From contig CAKPGC010000019.1 in the NCBI GenBank assembly GCA_934154445.1, forward strand, positions 1 to 16,938: a stretch of 16,938 nt of DNA, written 5' to 3'. Source of the DNA: an uncultured Clostridia bacterium (GTDB lineage: Bacteria; Bacillota; Clostridia; TANB77; CAG-508). Below, one piece after another: positions 15,239 to 16,938 of this stretch. Both the position numbers and the translations under genes were made by a program. How positions within the stretch are numbered: the first letter of the stretch is position 1; each line of letters begins with the position of its first letter. The notes beneath the pieces were generated by a model. The model did not search any database. It was given only the letters and a program-made list of their open reading frames with translations, and was not told the origin of the DNA.

Positions 15239-15276
15239 AAAACGATCATAAATAATTTATGACCGTTTTATTTTTT
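15239..15276. terminator. Terminator after pgsA, possibly bidirectional
   Basis: AAAACG and TCATAAA (15239-15252, one mismatch at 15245) pair with TTTATGA and CGTTTT (15256-15269) around a TAA loop. ATTTTTT follows on the plus strand. On the minus strand the T-run is poorer. Confidence 0.75.
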
Positions 15277-15889
15277 ACTCGAAATCTTCTATCAACTGAT
15301 TTAATTCTTCAATTCCATTGACCCTAATTCCTTTTTGAATTTCTATTTTATCTGTTTCTGTTAGATATTCAACTGATATTTCAGTTTCTTCGTAGACTTC
15401 TTCTTCTCCATTTTCATTTACTCTATAAATTGTAATTTTTCCATTATCATTTTTTAATATAAAATGTTGTCCGCAATTACTTTCGAATTCTTTATATAAA
15501 ACTATTTCTGTACTTGTATATTTTTTTATTTCCCAATTTGGATATTCTTTTTTTAAATCTTCTTTTGTTCCATTTACTAAGTCTTTTGAAACATCTATAT
15601 ATTCATTTATTGTGTGTTTGCATTCATTGTAATATCTTTTTAACGTTATTAAACAATTAGGTGAAATTTTTTCTTCAGTTGAGCTAGTTTCTATTTGTAA
15701 ATTTGCTTGTTTTTCTAACTCCTGGTATTGTTCTGTACATTCATCTTCAATTTTTTCAGATATTGTATTTATTTCACTTTCTATAATATTGTTGTTTGAT
15801 TTACCATTCTTATTAAATAAGAAAAAACCAGCAATTATTCCAATTATTATAATTACTAACGCTAGTAATATTATCCAACTTTTTTTCAT
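15275..15889 (-). CDS. BofC C-terminal domain-like membrane-anchored protein
   Basis: A 204-residue protein: basic start MKKSWIILL, one membrane anchor or uncleaved signal (about 4-26), a Ser/Asn/Glu-rich spacer with predicted coil, then a C-terminal domain. That domain (about 125-204) resembles BofC: a helix EDLKKEYPNWEIKKYTSTEI, a β-rich middle with GQHFILKNDNGKITIYR, and the ending IQKGIRVNGIEELNQLIEDF. In B. subtilis, BofC acts in the forespore to modulate the SpoIVB signalling protease. GGAGG lies 8 nt before this ATG; the longer start at 15946 lacks such a site. A bofA gene elsewhere in the window belongs to the same checkpoint. The domain match is by eye, so moderate. Confidence 0.6.
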   Translation of the reverse strand: MKKSWIILLALVIIIIGIIAGFFLFNKNGKSNNNIIESEINTISEKIEDECTEQYQELEKQANLQIETSSTEEKISPNCLITLKRYYNECKHTINEYIDVSKDLVNGTKEDLKKEYPNWEIKKYTSTEIVLYKEFESNCGQHFILKNDNGKITIYRVNENGEEEVYEETEISVEYLTETDKIEIQKGIRVNGIEELNQLIEDFE

Positions 15890-15947
15890 AATATTTCCTC
15901 CATAATTTCTCCTTTTATTATTTACGTTTTTTTCTGATTTATACATT

Positions 15948-15970
15948 AATAGATTCTTAAAGAGTCTATT
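15948..15970. repeat. Inverted repeat between comEC and the BofC-like gene
   Basis: AATAGATTCT (15948-15957) pairs with AGAGTCTATT (15961-15970), one G-U pair, 3-nt loop. No T-run follows on either strand, so it may be a weak terminator, a processing site or an operator. Confidence 0.35.
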
Positions 15971-15988
15971 ACTACCCTTTCATATAAT

Positions 15989-16938
15989 TTAATTGTTAAT
16001 CTGTTTTTTTATTTTATATTTTCCTTTTTTATCTATTTTAATTGAAATTTCTCCATTTAAATCAGTTCTAAATATATTACAATTTAAATTATTTAATCGT
16101 TTTAGAATTACATCACTTGGATGTCCAAATTTATTATTTTTTCCGACACCTATTACAGCAATTTGAGGTTTAACAATATTTATAAATTCACTTGTACTAG
16201 ATGTTTTTGATCCATGGTGTCCGACTTTTAATATATTGGCTCTTAACATATTTTTATTTTTAGAATATAATTCTATAATTTGTTGTTCTGCTATCTCTTC
16301 TATATCACCAGTAAATAACATTGAAAAATCTTTATAGTGTAAATTACAAACAATTGCATTATTGTTCATTATATTTGTATTAATTTGTTTATTAATTGGC
16401 CATAAAATATCAAAATATAAATTTTTCTCTATTTGTATTCTATCTCCTGCTATTACTTCATATACTTTTATTTTTTTATCATTAATTATCTCTAAGAATT
16501 TTTCGTAATTATCTGATTTTTCAATCTGTTTTGAAATATAAACCTTCCCAACTTTTAGTTCTTGTAATATGGTTAATATTCCGTCCAATATGATCTTGAT
16601 CGAAATGACTTATAATTACTATATCAATTTTTGTATATCCTCTATCTAAAATGTACGGTTTTAATGTATTTTCTCCAACATCAAAATCTTGACTACTACT
16701 ACCTCCTCCATCAATAAGAATTGTCTTATTTAATGGAGTAATTATTAGACTTGAATCGCCTTGTCCCACATCTATAAAATGAATTTGTAAATTATGTGGT
16801 ATAAAACTTATAATTAATACTAAAAAGGAAATAGTTAAAATAGCATACTTTACCTTTTTTCTTTTTCGTCTTAATTTTATTTTTATTAATGCAATTAAGT
16901 TTTTTATCCTTATTTGTGTATTACTAGGTTTTCTTGAT
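15989..16938 (-). CDS. comEC: ComEC/Rec2 competence channel protein, C-terminal part, split by +1 shift
   Basis: The gene enters from the right edge, where the frame is open to 16937; the N-terminal part is outside. The visible part begins with a basic stretch and a membrane helix (AILTISFLVLIISFI). Then comes the metallo-beta-lactamase-fold domain of ComEC: FIDVGQGDSSLI, ILIDGGG, ISHFDQDHIGG, FTGDIEE, KVGHHGSKTSS and GHPS. In DNA uptake ComEC forms the inner-membrane channel; the domain is thought to degrade the non-transported strand. Frame 0 breaks inside HFDQDHIG-G: the codon after ATT GGA is CGG followed by A. Removing the C restores the conserved second Gly and ILTILQEL. There are 118 visible codons before and 197 (with stop) after. 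Without the shift a conventional caller gives two overlapping fragments. Confidence 0.85.
16580..16583 (-). other. +1 shift site CGGA in comEC
   Basis: In coding sense: CAT ATT GGA, then CGGA, then ATA TTA ACC. Frame 0 runs 20 more codons to a stop. Omitting the C gives His-Ile-Gly-Gly-Ile-Leu, the conserved metal-binding DHxGG motif, so the exact position of the extra base is well fixed. Confidence 0.8.

Noticed and set aside
4008..16583. Classical programmed frameshift of the prfB type (internal Shine-Dalgarno plus slippery codon before a stop)
   Set aside because: Stops in frame 0 lie 2 to 20 codons after the sites, the preceding codons cannot re-pair in +1, and no shared upstream Shine-Dalgarno is seen.
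15989..16588. A separate gene for the second comEC fragment starting at TTG 16588
   Set aside because: It begins inside the metal-binding motif of the beta-lactamase domain; it is the continuation of comEC.
1..16938. CRISPR array, insertion sequence, tRNA or rRNA genes
   Set aside because: No spaced direct repeats, transposase, cloverleaf or rRNA-like segment was seen on either strand.

Overview
The window is very A+T-rich, with AGGAGG-type ribosome binding sites, short spacers and many hairpin-plus-T-run terminators. It carries bofA, yaaL and a BofC-domain gene (sporulation checkpoint families), cdaA, pdp, a ClpE-like unfoldase and membrane-anchored HtrA. This points to a low-GC Bacillota, most likely a spore-forming or formerly spore-forming member of Clostridia. 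It looks like ordinary chromosome: no integrase, transposase, relaxase, rRNA, tRNA or CRISPR array was seen.

Layout. 1-110 holds terminator-like hairpins. 110-710 (minus) is yaaL-bofA. 921-3242 (plus) is a lone VirD4/TraG-like membrane ATPase. 3282-4836 (minus) holds a putative metal exporter and a Cys/Asn-rich membrane protein. 4914-8207 (minus) holds truA, cdaA, a 48-residue membrane protein and pdp. 8276-8416 (plus) is a 46-residue membrane protein. 8460-9656 (minus) is rnhB with a pilin-like gene. 9859-11109 (plus) is htrA, followed by a possible small RNA. 11249-12097 (minus) is a membrane-anchored DUF3298-like protein. 12230-15225 (plus) is the ClpE-like gene and pgsA. 15275 to the right end (minus) is a BofC-domain gene and the 3' part of comEC. 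No gene-free stretch exceeds 300 bases.

The main discovery is a recurring reading-frame anomaly. Four genes (metal exporter, Cys/Asn-rich protein, cdaA, comEC) are each split by a single +1 shift. In all four, frame 0 runs into an in-frame CGG followed by A. Reading CGGA as one four-base unit, or skipping its C so that GGA is read, restores the conserved protein. In comEC it restores the HxxxDHxGG metal-binding motif; in cdaA it restores the first membrane helix. Across about 5,000 codons of the other recognised genes I found no other in-frame CGG, except codon 2 of the small plus-strand ORF at 8276 (CGG followed by T). AGG, AGA, CGT, CGC and CGA are all used normally as Arg. Because cdaA is normally a key housekeeping gene, decay is not an attractive explanation. 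CGG-A may be a recoding (+1 frameshift or quadruplet) signal in this lineage. A systematic sequence error must be excluded first.

Functionally the window mixes envelope and stress housekeeping (c-di-AMP synthesis, HtrA, ClpE-like unfoldase, phosphatidylglycerol synthesis), nucleic-acid maintenance (RNase HII, TruA, ComEC) and sporulation-related regulators.
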